From assembly GCA_031267775.1 (NCBI GenBank), contig JAIRYL010000186.1:1-44545 (forward strand): a DNA stretch of 44,545 nucleotides, in the 5' to 3' direction. Of the stretch, positions 6,994 to 18,200 are shown in pieces (position 1 is the stretch's first letter; the number at the start of each line of letters is the position of its first letter). The notes below the pieces were generated by a model. The model ran no database searches. It had not been told where the DNA came from and worked only from the letters and a program-made list of their open reading frames with translations. Position numbers and translations under genes: made by a program. Origin of the DNA: Tannerellaceae bacterium. GTDB taxonomy: Bacteria > Bacteroidota > Bacteroidia > Bacteroidales > Tannerellaceae.

Positions 6994-8892
6994 TTATTTT
7001 GTGATAATCCCTATTTCGGCAATAACAAACTCGTCTCCTCCCAGCGTGGTTTCAAGCGGGTCGATCCTTATGTATCGGGCTTTGGCGGGCGTATCAAACC
7101 ATACATCCTGCCGGACGGGATTGTTTTTTATATTATTGAATACGGCGTCTTTCTTTACTTGCGTCCACTGTTTGCCGTCTGTGCTGACCGAAAAATGATA
7201 ACGCATAATAGCCGGGTCTGCCGAGCTGTTGGACGGTATATAGGTAAAACCTTTCAGCAGATGATGCTCGTTTAAATCGATTACAATCCCTATCCGTTGC
7301 GGAACATACGAACCTGTAGTAGCGTCGGCGTCTATAATCCGTTTAAAAGCGTCTTCGCCGGCGTCGGGGAATGTAACTGCCCATTTTTCGGGCGATACAT
7401 CAAAAAAAGGATTCGTTTCTTTCCCGGCCTCTCCGGCGTCGAACGTTTCCGGCGCATGATATAGTCCCATGACATTCAATACCGGACAGGCTAAGGATTG
7501 GCGAATGTTCAGCCTTATTTTCTGCGCCGTAGTCGGCGGAAAACGAAGCAGGCGTTTATAGCCAATCGTTGTTCCTTCGGCAAGGACGGTCCATCCCGCC
7601 GTAGACTCGTTCCATACTTCCAGCGCAAATCCGGCCACGCGCTGGCCTAAGGGGATATATTCCTGAATAAGAAAACGGTTGAAGGTTTCCGGCTGTTTCA
7701 GGGTTATTTCAATGGCGGCCGCCAGTACGCCGTCGTCCGTCGCCCAATAGCTGTCGTAGTCGGCGGCAAGCAGGTTGTTTACCGAATAGGCCGGCGCGTT
7801 TCCTCTTGTATGCGTGGCCAGCAAAGAGGCCTCCCGCATCAGGTTGTTTTCAAAACTCCGGTCTATTGCGCGCCTGAATTCCATCAAGCGGGCCGAATCG
7901 GCCGGATGTATGCGGCCTTCCCGGTTGGGCGGCACATTCAGCAGCAAATTAGAATTACGCCCCACGGAGGTATAGTAAACGTCTACCAACTGGTCTACGG
8001 TTTTTACCCGGTCGTCTGTGCGGGGGCTATAGAACCAGCCCGGACGGATAGAAACATCGGTCTCTGCCGGAACCCATGCCTGGCCATCTATGTTTCCTTT
8101 GCTCAGCGTATCGGCGGGAGGCGCTCCCAAGCCCGGCTCAAAGCCGTTTATATGCAGCCGCGACCAGTTTGTTTCTCCCGCCGCGCCTTTTTCGTTTCCC
8201 ATCCAGCGGCAGCCGGGGCCTACGTCGCTAAAGATTACCGCCTGCGGCTGATGCGTATATACGGTGTTGCAGAATAAATCCCAGTCGTATGTCTGCCGTT
8301 TACCTTTGCGAGAGGCGTCGCCGTTTGCGCCGTCGAACCATTGTTCAAACACAGGGCCGTAGCCGGTTAATACTTCCGTCAGGGTATTGGCAAACAACTG
8401 GTTGTACGCCGGCGTGCCATAACTGGGATGATTCCGGTCCCAGGGCGAAAGGTAAACGCCCAACTTCAGTCCATACTCCCGGCAGGCGTCGGCCAGTTCG
8501 CGCAAGACGTCGCCTTTTCCCTCTTTCCAGGCGCTTTCGCGCACGGTGTGCGTGCTGTACCGGCTGGGCCACAGGCAAAAGCCGTCGTGATGTTTAGCCG
8601 TCAGGATGATAGCCTTCATCCCGGCGTCTTGGGCCGTCTTGGCCCATTGCCGGCAATCCAGCCGGGTGGGGTTAAACACGCGGGGGTCTTCTTTTCCGTC
8701 GCCCCACTCTACGTCTGTAAAGGTATTGGGGCCGAAATGGACAAACATATAATACTCCATCTTCTGCCACTCCAGTTGACGAGCCGCAGGCGTAGCGCCG
8801 TAAGGCGCCGGAGGTTGAACGTTGGTAGAACAGGATACCCACAATCCGATCGAAAAAAACAGTAAACCAAGTGATACGAATTTGTTATTCAT
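6994..8892 (-). CDS. GH29 alpha-L-fucosidase with C-terminal discoidin-like domains
   Basis: A 632-aa exported hydrolase that removes alpha-L-fucose from glycans. The N-terminus has a hydrophobic signal ending in WVSCS with Cys21, so it is probably a lipoprotein. The GH29 catalytic barrel (about 35-350) carries the family motifs HFGPNTF, TAKHHDGFCLWPS and LSPWDRN, and the nucleophile Asp (about D187) in QWFDGANG. Two F5/8-type (discoidin) beta-sandwich domains follow (about 365-480 and 505-630), the second with the RYIRIDPL strand. It is the last gene of a minus-strand run, 54 bases after the GH50-like hydrolase. Their pairing suggests a fucosylated glycan target. Confidence 0.92.
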   Translation of the reverse strand: MNNKFVSLGLLFFSIGLWVSCSTNVQPPAPYGATPAARQLEWQKMEYYMFVHFGPNTFTDVEWGDGKEDPRVFNPTRLDCRQWAKTAQDAGMKAIILTAKHHDGFCLWPSRYSTHTVRESAWKEGKGDVLRELADACREYGLKLGVYLSPWDRNHPSYGTPAYNQLFANTLTEVLTGYGPVFEQWFDGANGDASRKGKRQTYDWDLFCNTVYTHQPQAVIFSDVGPGCRWMGNEKGAAGETNWSRLHINGFEPGLGAPPADTLSKGNIDGQAWVPAETDVSIRPGWFYSPRTDDRVKTVDQLVDVYYTSVGRNSNLLLNVPPNREGRIHPADSARLMEFRRAIDRSFENNLMREASLLATHTRGNAPAYSVNNLLAADYDSYWATDDGVLAAAIEITLKQPETFNRFLIQEYIPLGQRVAGFALEVWNESTAGWTVLAEGTTIGYKRLLRFPPTTAQKIRLNIRQSLACPVLNVMGLYHAPETFDAGEAGKETNPFFDVSPEKWAVTFPDAGEDAFKRIIDADATTGSYVPQRIGIVIDLNEHHLLKGFTYIPSNSSADPAIMRYHFSVSTDGKQWTQVKKDAVFNNIKNNPVRQDVWFDTPAKARYIRIDPLETTLGGDEFVIAEIGIITK

Positions 8893-8946
8893 TACAGAAA
8901 AGCCTTTAAATTAAACATATCCGGCAAAGATAGCATTTTTCCCGGT

Positions 8947-11037
8947 TTATATATCGGGTAAGACGGGGACGGCCGAGAATGTGCAGGTACAGGGCTTTTT
9001 CTTTCCGCGGGCTATGTCGTACATAGCTTCGTGCGTCAGGCGGGCTGCTTCCGTTAATTCGGGGTAGGGAAGCGAGCAGGCGTCCAGAAAGCCGATATTG
9101 AAGTTTTCGCCGTCGCCGCGTCCAAGTATGTTCTGGTCGGCCCACTGAAACCAGTGGAAACCGATTATCTCGGGCCGTGCAAACCCGTTCTCGGCAAAAA
9201 CGCGGTATGCGGCGGCGCGTTCTTTTTGCGAAACGGTGGTTTGCAAGCCGCTGGTAGGCAGGCCTCCTTCCGTGCCGCAGCCAAAATGCCATTCGGTAAT
9301 CAACACCGGCTTTCCGCAGCGCTCGGACAGTTCGCGGGTGGGAGGCGGAAAGGGCGCCGTGTAGGCGTTGAGCGAGAAGACGTCGAAGTAGCGCCCCATT
9401 TTCATCAGGGCTTCCGAGCTGACAAAGGCATAGCGGGTACCCAGGTTCAGGTGATTGGGATCGGCTTTTTTTGTTTCCCGGCATTGCACGCTCACCCATT
9501 CTTCTATCATAGCGTCCGTAAATTCGCGGAAATCTTTTGCCGCTTCTTCCGATGGGTAGCGTTTGAACGTTTCCATCAGTAATTCATCTATCGATCTGAG
9601 CGAAAGTTTCCACGCATTATTAAAGGCTTCTACGCGTTGATATTTTTCTTTCAGCCTGCCGACAAACTCCAGTTTGGCGTAGCTGGGCTGCGAGGTAGCG
9701 AACATTTCGTACGCTATATCGTTATCGCCAAAAGCCCAATGAGGCTCGTTGCCCAGAAAATAACCTATTATCAGCGGATTGTCTTTGTCGGGAATCAACT
9801 GGGCTGCGTATTCTTGCGCAATCTGGCTAAATTCGGGACTGAATACATCGTGAAAATCGCGGTAGAGCATGGTGGCGGTGTTGGGCAGGCCGTGCAGATG
9901 GCGCAGGTAAGGCAGGCCGCTTTTCTCCTGTATATTCCGGTCGCTCCAGTTGGCAACGGTGTTGAAACGCCAGGCTTTTAGCATATTGGGAGTCGTTTCT
10001 TCCCATTTCTCAAGCCATGCGTCGCCATACGCGCGCATCTGGTTGGCTTTAAAGTAGTCGATGCGTTTCGTCCGGCCTCCTTCGTAAATGGAGCCGTAAG
10101 GGCCTTGCGCGTCCGGCGTCCAGGTAAGCAGGTCTTCCATATCGGTATAAACGCCGGACTGGCTGGGCGTTATGCAGCAGATACCTGCGCTGAGGAAGGC
10201 GCAGCCTTCGGGGTCGACAAACCACCAGCGCCGGCCGTCGTGTTGCACGCGGAAAAAGCCTGTGGCTTCAAAGCGCAAGGCTTTCAGTCCGCCGTAGCGA
10301 CTCCATGTTTTGGGAAACGCGGCTTTGGCAACCGCTTTTTCTGCCGCCAGGATTCTTTTTTTCAGCTCGGCCTCGCTATGTACCTTATTGGGCCATTCGC
10401 GCAGCGTCCACTGCCCAAACTCGTCTACGTATGTATGTTCCGGCGCGGCGTATTTTGCGGGTAAGCTGTCGGTCAGATAAACGGAAGCTATTTCTACTTT
10501 TGTTTCATACAGGGGCGAGAGATGCGGAAAAACGTCGATAGCTACGGATTCAATATCTTCCGGATCCAGCCGGTTACCGGTGCAAACCCCTTTCAGTTGA
10601 CGGGGATAACGCGGCAGATAGAGTTCCTGCGCGTCTAAGTAACTTAACGGAAAAATCAGTTTCGTTTTAAGTTTGGGGAGTACGGTGATGTAGCATTTCA
10701 GCCAGGGGCGTCCTGTCTGGGGTTCGCCTTTACGGAAAAAACAGATGTTGAGCATGGCCGTATGTTCGTTGGGATGATAGACCTCGCAGACCAGGTATTT
10801 CATTTTTCCCCAGTCGGTAGACGGGTCTATGGGTAGATGAAGGACGCTGTTTTCTTCGGTAGCCTGAATAAACAGGACTTCTTTACCGAATATTTCCGAC
10901 TGAACCCTTTGGCCTTTGATCGCCGAAATTTCTCCGGCGCGGCGGAGGTCTATCTCCTGCCTGGTCTGCGCATGCGTAACCGGCCAGGTGGCGAGCGCGG
11001 CAATACATGCAAATAAAATAGTCTTCTTCTTCATCAT
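8947..11037 (-). CDS. Secreted clan GH-A glycoside hydrolase, GH50 (agarase)-like
   Basis: A 696-aa protein with a signal peptide (MMKKKTILFACIAALATWPVTHAQ, 1-24). Residues about 30-195 form a beta-sandwich-like region. A catalytic region begins near 255 with GFFRVQHDGRRWWFVDPEG, a hallmark of GH50 and related agarase-like enzymes. Candidate catalytic Glu residues are E431 in GNEPHW (acid/base) and E582 in LITEWHFG (nucleophile), both typical of a (beta/alpha)8 clan GH-A retaining enzyme. It is followed by the fucosidase and preceded, 88 bases upstream, by the phosphoesterase gene. Real substrates could be a beta-galactan other than agar. The family assignment is from motifs only. Confidence 0.65.
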   Translation of the reverse strand: MMKKKTILFACIAALATWPVTHAQTRQEIDLRRAGEISAIKGQRVQSEIFGKEVLFIQATEENSVLHLPIDPSTDWGKMKYLVCEVYHPNEHTAMLNICFFRKGEPQTGRPWLKCYITVLPKLKTKLIFPLSYLDAQELYLPRYPRQLKGVCTGNRLDPEDIESVAIDVFPHLSPLYETKVEIASVYLTDSLPAKYAAPEHTYVDEFGQWTLREWPNKVHSEAELKKRILAAEKAVAKAAFPKTWSRYGGLKALRFEATGFFRVQHDGRRWWFVDPEGCAFLSAGICCITPSQSGVYTDMEDLLTWTPDAQGPYGSIYEGGRTKRIDYFKANQMRAYGDAWLEKWEETTPNMLKAWRFNTVANWSDRNIQEKSGLPYLRHLHGLPNTATMLYRDFHDVFSPEFSQIAQEYAAQLIPDKDNPLIIGYFLGNEPHWAFGDNDIAYEMFATSQPSYAKLEFVGRLKEKYQRVEAFNNAWKLSLRSIDELLMETFKRYPSEEAAKDFREFTDAMIEEWVSVQCRETKKADPNHLNLGTRYAFVSSEALMKMGRYFDVFSLNAYTAPFPPPTRELSERCGKPVLITEWHFGCGTEGGLPTSGLQTTVSQKERAAAYRVFAENGFARPEIIGFHWFQWADQNILGRGDGENFNIGFLDACSLPYPELTEAARLTHEAMYDIARGKKKPCTCTFSAVPVLPDI

Positions 11038-11125
11038 GCGTTTTTTCTTTAGGATGCGTTTATCGTTTTTTTAAAAATAAATATCGTTTGCCGCCGTCCC
11101 GGATGTTTTCAGCCGAAGCTGTACG

Positions 11126-14100
11126 TTACCGGCATAAGGCGGCTACTTCTTCCGCCGTAAGAACGCGGCTTGTCATGATAAAATCGTCGGCAAGGAAACG
11201 GATATCGTTGCGTCCGCCCGTTCCGCTGCCATTAAAGCCGCCGTGTTCTTCGGTATAATTCCAGGGCGTAGAACCCAGAAAGGTAGCTTTGTTACGCCCT
11301 GCGCCTGTTATTCCGCCTATCCCGCCCGACAAATCAACGTCGGCCTCCGTCGCTTTTGTTCCGTTTACATAACAGATCGCCTTATTACGGTCATAATCAA
11401 ACGTTGTTGCCAGGTGTATCCATTCTCCTAAGTTAACCGGCGCAATCCATAACCGGCGTCCGTCGCCGTTAACGGGCGAAATATCAACGTAAAACCAGTT
11501 GACGCCGTTATTGTCGCCCGTATGGAATGCATAACCCTTGTATGGATCGCCGTCTACATTGCGGTTGCTCAACAAGCCCGGCCGTCCGTCTTGCCGCACC
11601 ATCTTAACGTTAATCCAGCAGGCAACCGAGAAACTTTGGTCGTAATCAATCAGGTCGGCATTGGCGTCTAATGCGATAAAGTTATGCTTGCCAAGGTCGA
11701 TAGCCTGTCCGCGTATACCTGTTTCAAAATGAGGAACCGTGTCGTATACGTTTGGTTTAGCCTCCAGATAAAACATGTTCACGGCAGACGGCCTCGCCCC
11801 GTCGTTCTTCAGCGAACCGTCAAAAGGCAGCCTGTAATCTATCGGTTTGCGCCGAACGGTATCTGCGGCCGCCGTTGTAAACGTTACGGCCAGCGGCTTG
11901 CTTTGCTTCCCCCATACGTCTGTGGCATAGATTTCCAGCTTGTATGCGGTAGCTTTCTCCAGGCCTTTCAGCTCGATCGATTTCGTTTTTGTTACCGGAT
12001 AGAGGCAGATATCAGCCCATTCGGTTTCGTCCTTAACAATCCGGTTCTTCCTGCCAAGCCGGTAGCGATACGTATAGACGATATCGTGAATCGAGTTGGC
12101 GGGTATCTTCGGACGGTCAAACGTTACGGTTACCGACTTTGCCTGAATGTTTGTAGCTTTAATCTTTGCGCCTGCGCCGAAGACGGGCGCCGGCGCTTTG
12201 GGCCGGCGCAGGGCGTCGGTATAAAGCGCCGGCCTGTTTACGTTGAACGACCATACCTGGTCTTCAATCCAGCGGTTATTCGTAAAATCGCGCGTTTTAA
12301 CCGTTACGTTGCCCTTGTCGTCTGCCTCTGCATAAATTCCTTCAGACGTATAGTCAAACTCCGCCTCGCTGCACGTCGCGCCGGCATGAATCCAGGTAAA
12401 GCCGCCATCCTGCCGTATGCTCAAAGGGTGATTGTTCACGTCGTGCGTATCGCCCGAAAAGATAACCACGCGGGGATGGTTGCGCAGCGCCCGGTAAAGG
12501 TCGTGTCCCGAATCCACAACGGCGTGATGCTGGAAAACAAAGACGGGTTTGGCCTCCGACGCCGCTTCGGCTTCGGCAATACGCGCCAGCAGCCATTCCT
12601 TTATATAGGCATACTTGCTTTGGCTTTCGCCGGTGGCGCGCATGGTTGTTTCGTTTAGTTTGCCATCGCCCGGACTTACAGATATAAAATAGTATCCGTT
12701 AATAACATTCGCTTCGTTGGGCTTATTGCCTGTGGCGCGCTCAAAATTCTCCCATTTGTTTTCTTCGTGATTCCCCATCGTGGCCAGTAGCGGTATCTGC
12801 AGGTATTGTTGGCGAATCAGGCGGAAAATCAGTAGCTCGAGCCAGTTGCCGTTGCCGCTGAGGTCTCCCGTCAGCGCCACGCGCTCTGCCTGCAAAGCCG
12901 GATCGTTGAAAAACTCAAACGCTTTTGCCAGCCGCAGGTTGTTGCCGGCATTCAGATTGGCGGAGCCTCCCACATGCACGTCGGTAATAACGCCAAAGTT
13001 TATTTTACCGTCTGAGCGAGGCGTGGTAACCGTAACGGAAGACGCGCCTTTTGTTCCTTTGGCGGAAATGGCCCAAACCGTCAGTTCAGCCGCCGTTTCG
13101 TCGGCGCCCACGGTAAGCGTTCCATCCGCCTCTAGTTTAGTTTGAGCCGAAGTTGCTCCTTCCATACGCCATATCGCCTGCCGGTCGTTTTCCGTAACAG
13201 GCGTTTCTGCCGTAAATCGAAGGCGGTCTCCTTTATTCAGGCGAACGGAAGAAGGATAGACAACGGTTGTTGCGCTAATCAGTAACGCGGCCACTTCTTC
13301 CTGCGCAAAAACGCGGCTGCTCATCACAAAGTCGTCTACAAGAAAAGTGATATCGTTAGTACCTTTTCCACAACCGTTATACCCTCCCCGTTCCTGGCTG
13401 TAATTCCAGGGCGACGAGCCCAGGAAGGTGCTTTTAAACGGACATTCGTCTACAATCCCGCCAATCCCGCCGGAGAGGTCGGCCTCTACGTCTTGAACAA
13501 CCAGGCCGTTTACGTAAACTTTTATGCGATTGCGCAAATAGTCGAAAGTTGCCGCCAGATGCATCCATTGCCCGATTCTTGTCGGCGCTACCGGCAGTCG
13601 TGCAAACGCGCCGTTCACCGGCGAATACTCAAGAACGATCCAGTTCGCGCCCTCATTCATACATGTCCGGAAAGAAAAACCGTTGTAGTATTCCCGGTTT
13701 ACGTTTCTGTTGCTCAGGATAGCCGGTTCGCCGTCGTTGCGCACGCTTTTTACCTGAATCCAGAACGCCGTAGAAAAGCTTTGCCTGTAATCGATCCACT
13801 CGCCGTCGCCGTCCAGCTCCACAAAGTTTAGCGAGCTAAGCGCGATGGCCCGGCCGTGAACGCCTGCCTCAAAGCGAGGCGCCGTATCGTATAAACCGGG
13901 ATTAACCGCCTGCCGGTACATATGCGCCGGAGGGTTGTCGCCATTGGATAAATCGCCCTCGAAACAGAGAACATAATCAATGGGCTTAACGGGCGTTCTT
14001 TCTTTTTCAGCGGTATGGAACGTTCCCGAAATGTATCCGGGGCTTTCTTTCTTCCAGGCGTCGGAGGCATAGATGCGCACTTCGTACGCCGTGTTTTTAT

Positions 14101-15208
14101 CAAGGCCGCGCAGGGTATGCTTTACCGTGTCGGAAAATAAGGATGGACTGGCGTTAAAATTCCTCACCCTTTCGCCCGACGCCTTCTTTATCAGTTCGCC
14201 GCGATAACTGAAAACAATATCGTTCGCCGGATTGGGAAGAGGTATAGCGGCTTTCCCAAAAGCAATGACCGCCGTATTTACGGCGACGTCTGTTACCTTT
14301 ACTTCCGCCTTTGAAGAAAAGACGGGCGCTTTGGCCAGCGGCGTCCGGATAGCGTCTGTATAGGGCAGCGGTTTGTTGATGTTGAACGTCCATTGCTGAA
14401 TCTTCTGCCGGCGGTTAAAATCTTGGGTTGTTATTTGAATGTTGCCTTTCCGGTCGGCTTCTACAAGCAAACCCTGCGCCACAAGTCCGGTAACCGCCGT
14501 ATTAACTTCGGTAAAACCTTTGTCCTGACGGATACCGAGCGGCGAGTTATTAGGCAAATGGATATGCCCCGAAAAGCAGATTACCTGCGGATCGCCGTCA
14601 AAAAGATTCTCCAGTCCGGTATCCCCCGTAAGCGGGTGGTGAACAAATACAAAGACGGGTTTTCCGCCTGAGGCCGCTTTTGCTTGGGCAACCTGCCCGG
14701 CAAGCCAGGGGCGGATATAGTCGTATCTATCTGCGTTATACCCTGTGGCGCGCATGGTAGTTTCGTCCAGCGCGCCGGCTCCGGGACTGACGGTAATAAA
14801 GTAATAGCCGTTAATCGCCTTTACATCGTTCGCCTTGCAACCGGTGGCCTGTTCAAAAACTTCCCAGTTGTTGGCGTCGTGATTACCCATGGAGGCCAAC
14901 AGGGGGATTTGCAGGTGTTTCTCCCGTATGCGGCAGAACACGTCGAGTTCGTCCCGCGTACCATAGTCGGCAAAGTCGCCCACTACAATCACCTGCTCCG
15001 CCCGTAATTTGGGATTGCTGAAATAGTCAAACGCATGTTGAAGGCACAGGTTGTTGCCGGCTCCAAGCACAGGCGTTATTCCCACATGTACGTCGGAAAT
15101 AACGCCAAAACAGATTTTTCCATCCGTTCGCGGTTTAGATGTATTTTGCGTCCATAGTTTGGGAAGAGTAAGCAAAAGGATTGTCAGTATCAAGCCTGTT
15201 CTTTTCAT
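11126..15208 (-). CDS. Giant secreted protein with two metallophosphoesterase-FnIII-LamG modules
   Basis: A 1360-aa protein starting at the ATG complementary to 15206-15208 (signal peptide MKRTGLILTILLLTLPKLWTQ). An upstream in-frame start would overlap the preceding gene. Module 1: calcineurin-like phosphoesterase about 30-280 (D39/H41 in SDVHVG, D78 in GDFADYG, GNHD with N109/H110, HH at 190-191, GHIH with H215/H217), FnIII-like about 295-400, LamG-like about 410-645. An Ig-like linker (about 650-730) leads to module 2: phosphoesterase about 733-990 (DVH 743-745, GD 782, GNHE 813-816, HH 894-895, GDTH 919-922), FnIII-like, LamG-like to the C-terminus. The copies are offset by about 704 residues. 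In module 2 the GHxH motif reads GDTH, so one metal ligand is lost. The substrate is unknown; a phosphorylated glycan or phosphodiester is possible given the hydrolase neighbours. Confidence 0.85.
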   Translation of the reverse strand: MKRTGLILTILLLTLPKLWTQNTSKPRTDGKICFGVISDVHVGITPVLGAGNNLCLQHAFDYFSNPKLRAEQVIVVGDFADYGTRDELDVFCRIREKHLQIPLLASMGNHDANNWEVFEQATGCKANDVKAINGYYFITVSPGAGALDETTMRATGYNADRYDYIRPWLAGQVAQAKAASGGKPVFVFVHHPLTGDTGLENLFDGDPQVICFSGHIHLPNNSPLGIRQDKGFTEVNTAVTGLVAQGLLVEADRKGNIQITTQDFNRRQKIQQWTFNINKPLPYTDAIRTPLAKAPVFSSKAEVKVTDVAVNTAVIAFGKAAIPLPNPANDIVFSYRGELIKKASGERVRNFNASPSLFSDTVKHTLRGLDKNTAYEVRIYASDAWKKESPGYISGTFHTAEKERTPVKPIDYVLCFEGDLSNGDNPPAHMYRQAVNPGLYDTAPRFEAGVHGRAIALSSLNFVELDGDGEWIDYRQSFSTAFWIQVKSVRNDGEPAILSNRNVNREYYNGFSFRTCMNEGANWIVLEYSPVNGAFARLPVAPTRIGQWMHLAATFDYLRNRIKVYVNGLVVQDVEADLSGGIGGIVDECPFKSTFLGSSPWNYSQERGGYNGCGKGTNDITFLVDDFVMSSRVFAQEEVAALLISATTVVYPSSVRLNKGDRLRFTAETPVTENDRQAIWRMEGATSAQTKLEADGTLTVGADETAAELTVWAISAKGTKGASSVTVTTPRSDGKINFGVITDVHVGGSANLNAGNNLRLAKAFEFFNDPALQAERVALTGDLSGNGNWLELLIFRLIRQQYLQIPLLATMGNHEENKWENFERATGNKPNEANVINGYYFISVSPGDGKLNETTMRATGESQSKYAYIKEWLLARIAEAEAASEAKPVFVFQHHAVVDSGHDLYRALRNHPRVVIFSGDTHDVNNHPLSIRQDGGFTWIHAGATCSEAEFDYTSEGIYAEADDKGNVTVKTRDFTNNRWIEDQVWSFNVNRPALYTDALRRPKAPAPVFGAGAKIKATNIQAKSVTVTFDRPKIPANSIHDIVYTYRYRLGRKNRIVKDETEWADICLYPVTKTKSIELKGLEKATAYKLEIYATDVWGKQSKPLAVTFTTAAADTVRRKPIDYRLPFDGSLKNDGARPSAVNMFYLEAKPNVYDTVPHFETGIRGQAIDLGKHNFIALDANADLIDYDQSFSVACWINVKMVRQDGRPGLLSNRNVDGDPYKGYAFHTGDNNGVNWFYVDISPVNGDGRRLWIAPVNLGEWIHLATTFDYDRNKAICYVNGTKATEADVDLSGGIGGITGAGRNKATFLGSTPWNYTEEHGGFNGSGTGGRNDIRFLADDFIMTSRVLTAEEVAALCR

Positions 15209-15231
15209 TTCCGATTCTTTTTTTGCGCGGA

Positions 15232-18200
15232 TTAGTTTGTAGATGCGTAATAGTTGGCCCACAGGTTATTATAATGCCGTTTCAGCGCTTGCCTGAACAG
15301 TTCGGACGATTTTTCTTCATTCCCCAGCCCTTTATTTCCCAACGCCTGAAGGTAGTATCCCTGCGACATGTATTTGCCGGCTGTGGAAACTTCTTCTACT
15401 CCGATACCCGTCCGGGTCGCTCCGTTTTTAATAATCGATTCTCCCTGTTTAATAAGGTCTTCAAACATTCCGTTTATTTTATCTGTCTGCCCAAGCGCCT
15501 CAAAAGCCTTTGCCTGGTAATATATCAGATCGGCGCGAGTGTTATTCTTTGCTTCTACGCTCTTTTGATACGCGCTCTTTGCTTCCTTTTTCCGGCCGAG
15601 TTTGTCGCAGGCCTGTCCGATAAAATAATAAATCATAGCCGCCCGTCCGTCGTTCAGGGCTTTTCCCACCTCCAGGTTTTCCGGATAAAGCAAGGCTGCG
15701 TTCAGTTCTTCAATAGCGCTCTCATGCCGCTTATCCGTCAGTAATGCCAGGGCTTTCAATACGTGCGAGTCTACATAATATTCATGAATCTCGCGAGCGC
15801 CTTCCCATGTTCTGAAATGATGAGACTTCAGCAAGTCGATGGCTTTGTCGTATTCGCCGTTTAGATTATACAGTTTGACTAACTTCTGGGGAGCTGTGAC
15901 GTCTTGCTTAACTACGGTTATGTTCTTTTCAAAGATGGCCAGGCATTCCCTGAAATCTTTTTCAGACAGGTCGTAGTAGTTTTCAAGTTCGGCATACCAT
16001 TCCGGCCTGTCGGCGTCGGCTGCAAGCGCTTTTTTCATCAGATCGATAGCCCCGTCTACATCGTTTTGCTGAAAGAAAGCGGCAAAAGCCAGGTTACGCC
16101 ATATCATGGGGAAATTCGCCTGTCCTTCGGAGGCCTTCTGCCAGGCTTTAATCGCTTCGGCCGGCCGTCTGTCGTAAAGTAAATTACCCTGTAAATAACA
16201 GGCCATTTCATTGTGAGCGTCTTTTTCTACCGCATACGTTAATACCTGCTGAGACGTTTCCCTGAAGGGGAAACAATAATCGTACGACATTTCGTTAGCG
16301 GCAGAAAGCGCTTCGTCGGCCTTGTCCGGTTGTCCGGTATTGCCGAAAAGCCACGCTAAATAATACCGAACCATGGGATTCCGGGGCGCGGGGATGGATG
16401 ATAAGAGCCGGATAGCGTCGTCAAACAGACCGGCGTTTACGTAATTCAAGGCTATATCTATATAATTATTATCTACATCCTGCATGTTTTTTTGCCATTT
16501 ATCCATCGAATTACCTCCTTGCAGTAATTCTTTTTCATAGATGGCGGCAAAGTTAACGGGGTCTTTCTCCAAGAGTTTGTTTACCAAAGCAAGGGCTTCT
16601 TCTTTTTTTCCATGTTTCCGCAACAATGCGCTGTAGAGCACAATAATAGATCCGTCGAAGTTATTCGTGGCGTATGCCTGTTGGATTTGCTCCAGCGCTT
16701 TTGCGTAGTTTCCGCAACTGCTTTCCATTTGGGCCAACTGGTAGTAGGCGGGCGAAAACCATTCGTAATACCAGGTGGCCTGATAAAAATTGGCGTATGC
16801 TTCTTCGTATTTGCCCTGTCCTTTTTGGGCTAAAGCCAGGTAATAGAACAGTTCGCCTTCTTTGGGCTGGATAAATTGTACTTGCAGTTTATGACAGGCT
16901 TTCTGTAAGAATTGTTCCGCTTCTTCGTAGCGCCACTGGCCAAGTCTGCGTATGCCCATCGCCAGGTTGCACCGGTAATCGCCGGGCGATTTCCGCAGGG
17001 CTTCCAGGTAATACCGGTCTGCATCGCGGCCCGGACGGGAGAATTGCTCAACAAAGCGGCCGGCCAGATATAAATCTTCTACCGAATCTATTTCTTCCGG
17101 GTTTGCGGCAGGCTCGTATTGCTTTTCGGGTAAAGGAGGGTTCTTGTATCGATACGGTTTATAGGATATGAGAACAGTACCTTCTGCATCTTGCAGTTCT
17201 ACATAGAGCCGGTATTCGTCTAATTCTTTTTTGCTTTGATATGTTGCCGTAAAGGGCGTTGCGGGGTCGATCGTTATTTTTTTTGTCAACAGGGTTTCGT
17301 CGTCATATTTGAGCGTAACGGTGGCGTCTTTATAAAGACGCGTGGTATTAACTCCGTAGAAAACCGTTTTGGCGTTACGCATCTGGAGCGTAACGGAGGC
17401 GTCTGTCGAGGCGTTTTTTACGATTTCCAAGTCGCGGACGGGCGACCAGTAATTAACCGCCTCTTTTACGGAATAGGGCGAGAACCAACCGTAGTCGGGC
17501 TGGTTGTTCGAGTAGGAGCCTGTCATTAGTTCAACGTAATCGTGCGCGTTGTCCGAGAGTTTCTTGCGGGCATTAAGACCTTCCTGTCCCGGCCCGAACT
17601 GCCATAATTTGGAGGTTCTATTGTGGTAGACGTCTCCCACGTGTAATGTTCCGGCCTTTTCGGCATAGTCGTATCCTCCGATAAAGCCTTTCTTCCCCTG
17701 CCAAAAGAAAAAGGATACGGGGGTAGGATGGTTTTTCCACCAGGTGAGATCCGTGCCCCGGTAATCCACCCCCCGGTAATCGCCGTCTGCAACAGGCCAA
17801 TGGATAAATTCGCTATTGTTATGAAATACGCCTGTCTCCTGTTGGGGAGGCCAGAAAGTACGGAAGTTTTCGTCGGCCGAGATAGCTACATTCGCCCAAA
17901 AGAGGAAATTCCGCGTAATCCGGTTGCTGTTGTTCAGGTAATAGGTTGCCTCAATGTATGAGCGTCCGGGATGAAGCGTAATTCCGACGACTCCCCTCAA
18001 GCCCAAACTTCGCTCGGTTTCGCCCACCCATACGGTTGCGCTTCCGTCTGCATTTTCTGCCAGCCGGTAATCTGCCGGAAGTAATGTCGTAGGCCTGTGG
18101 TGATGCGGAAAACACCATTCGATACCGCCGGAAATCCAGGCGCCTAACGTTCCGATCAGATCCGGTTTGATTTCCGGATTCCGGTGGAAAAGCAGATGTC

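Noticed and set aside
8345..8578. ORFs on both strands inside the GH29 and GH50-like genes (for example 8345-8578, 9154-9582, 10105-10464)
   Set aside because: They are shadows in GC-rich coding sequence without motifs or start signals.
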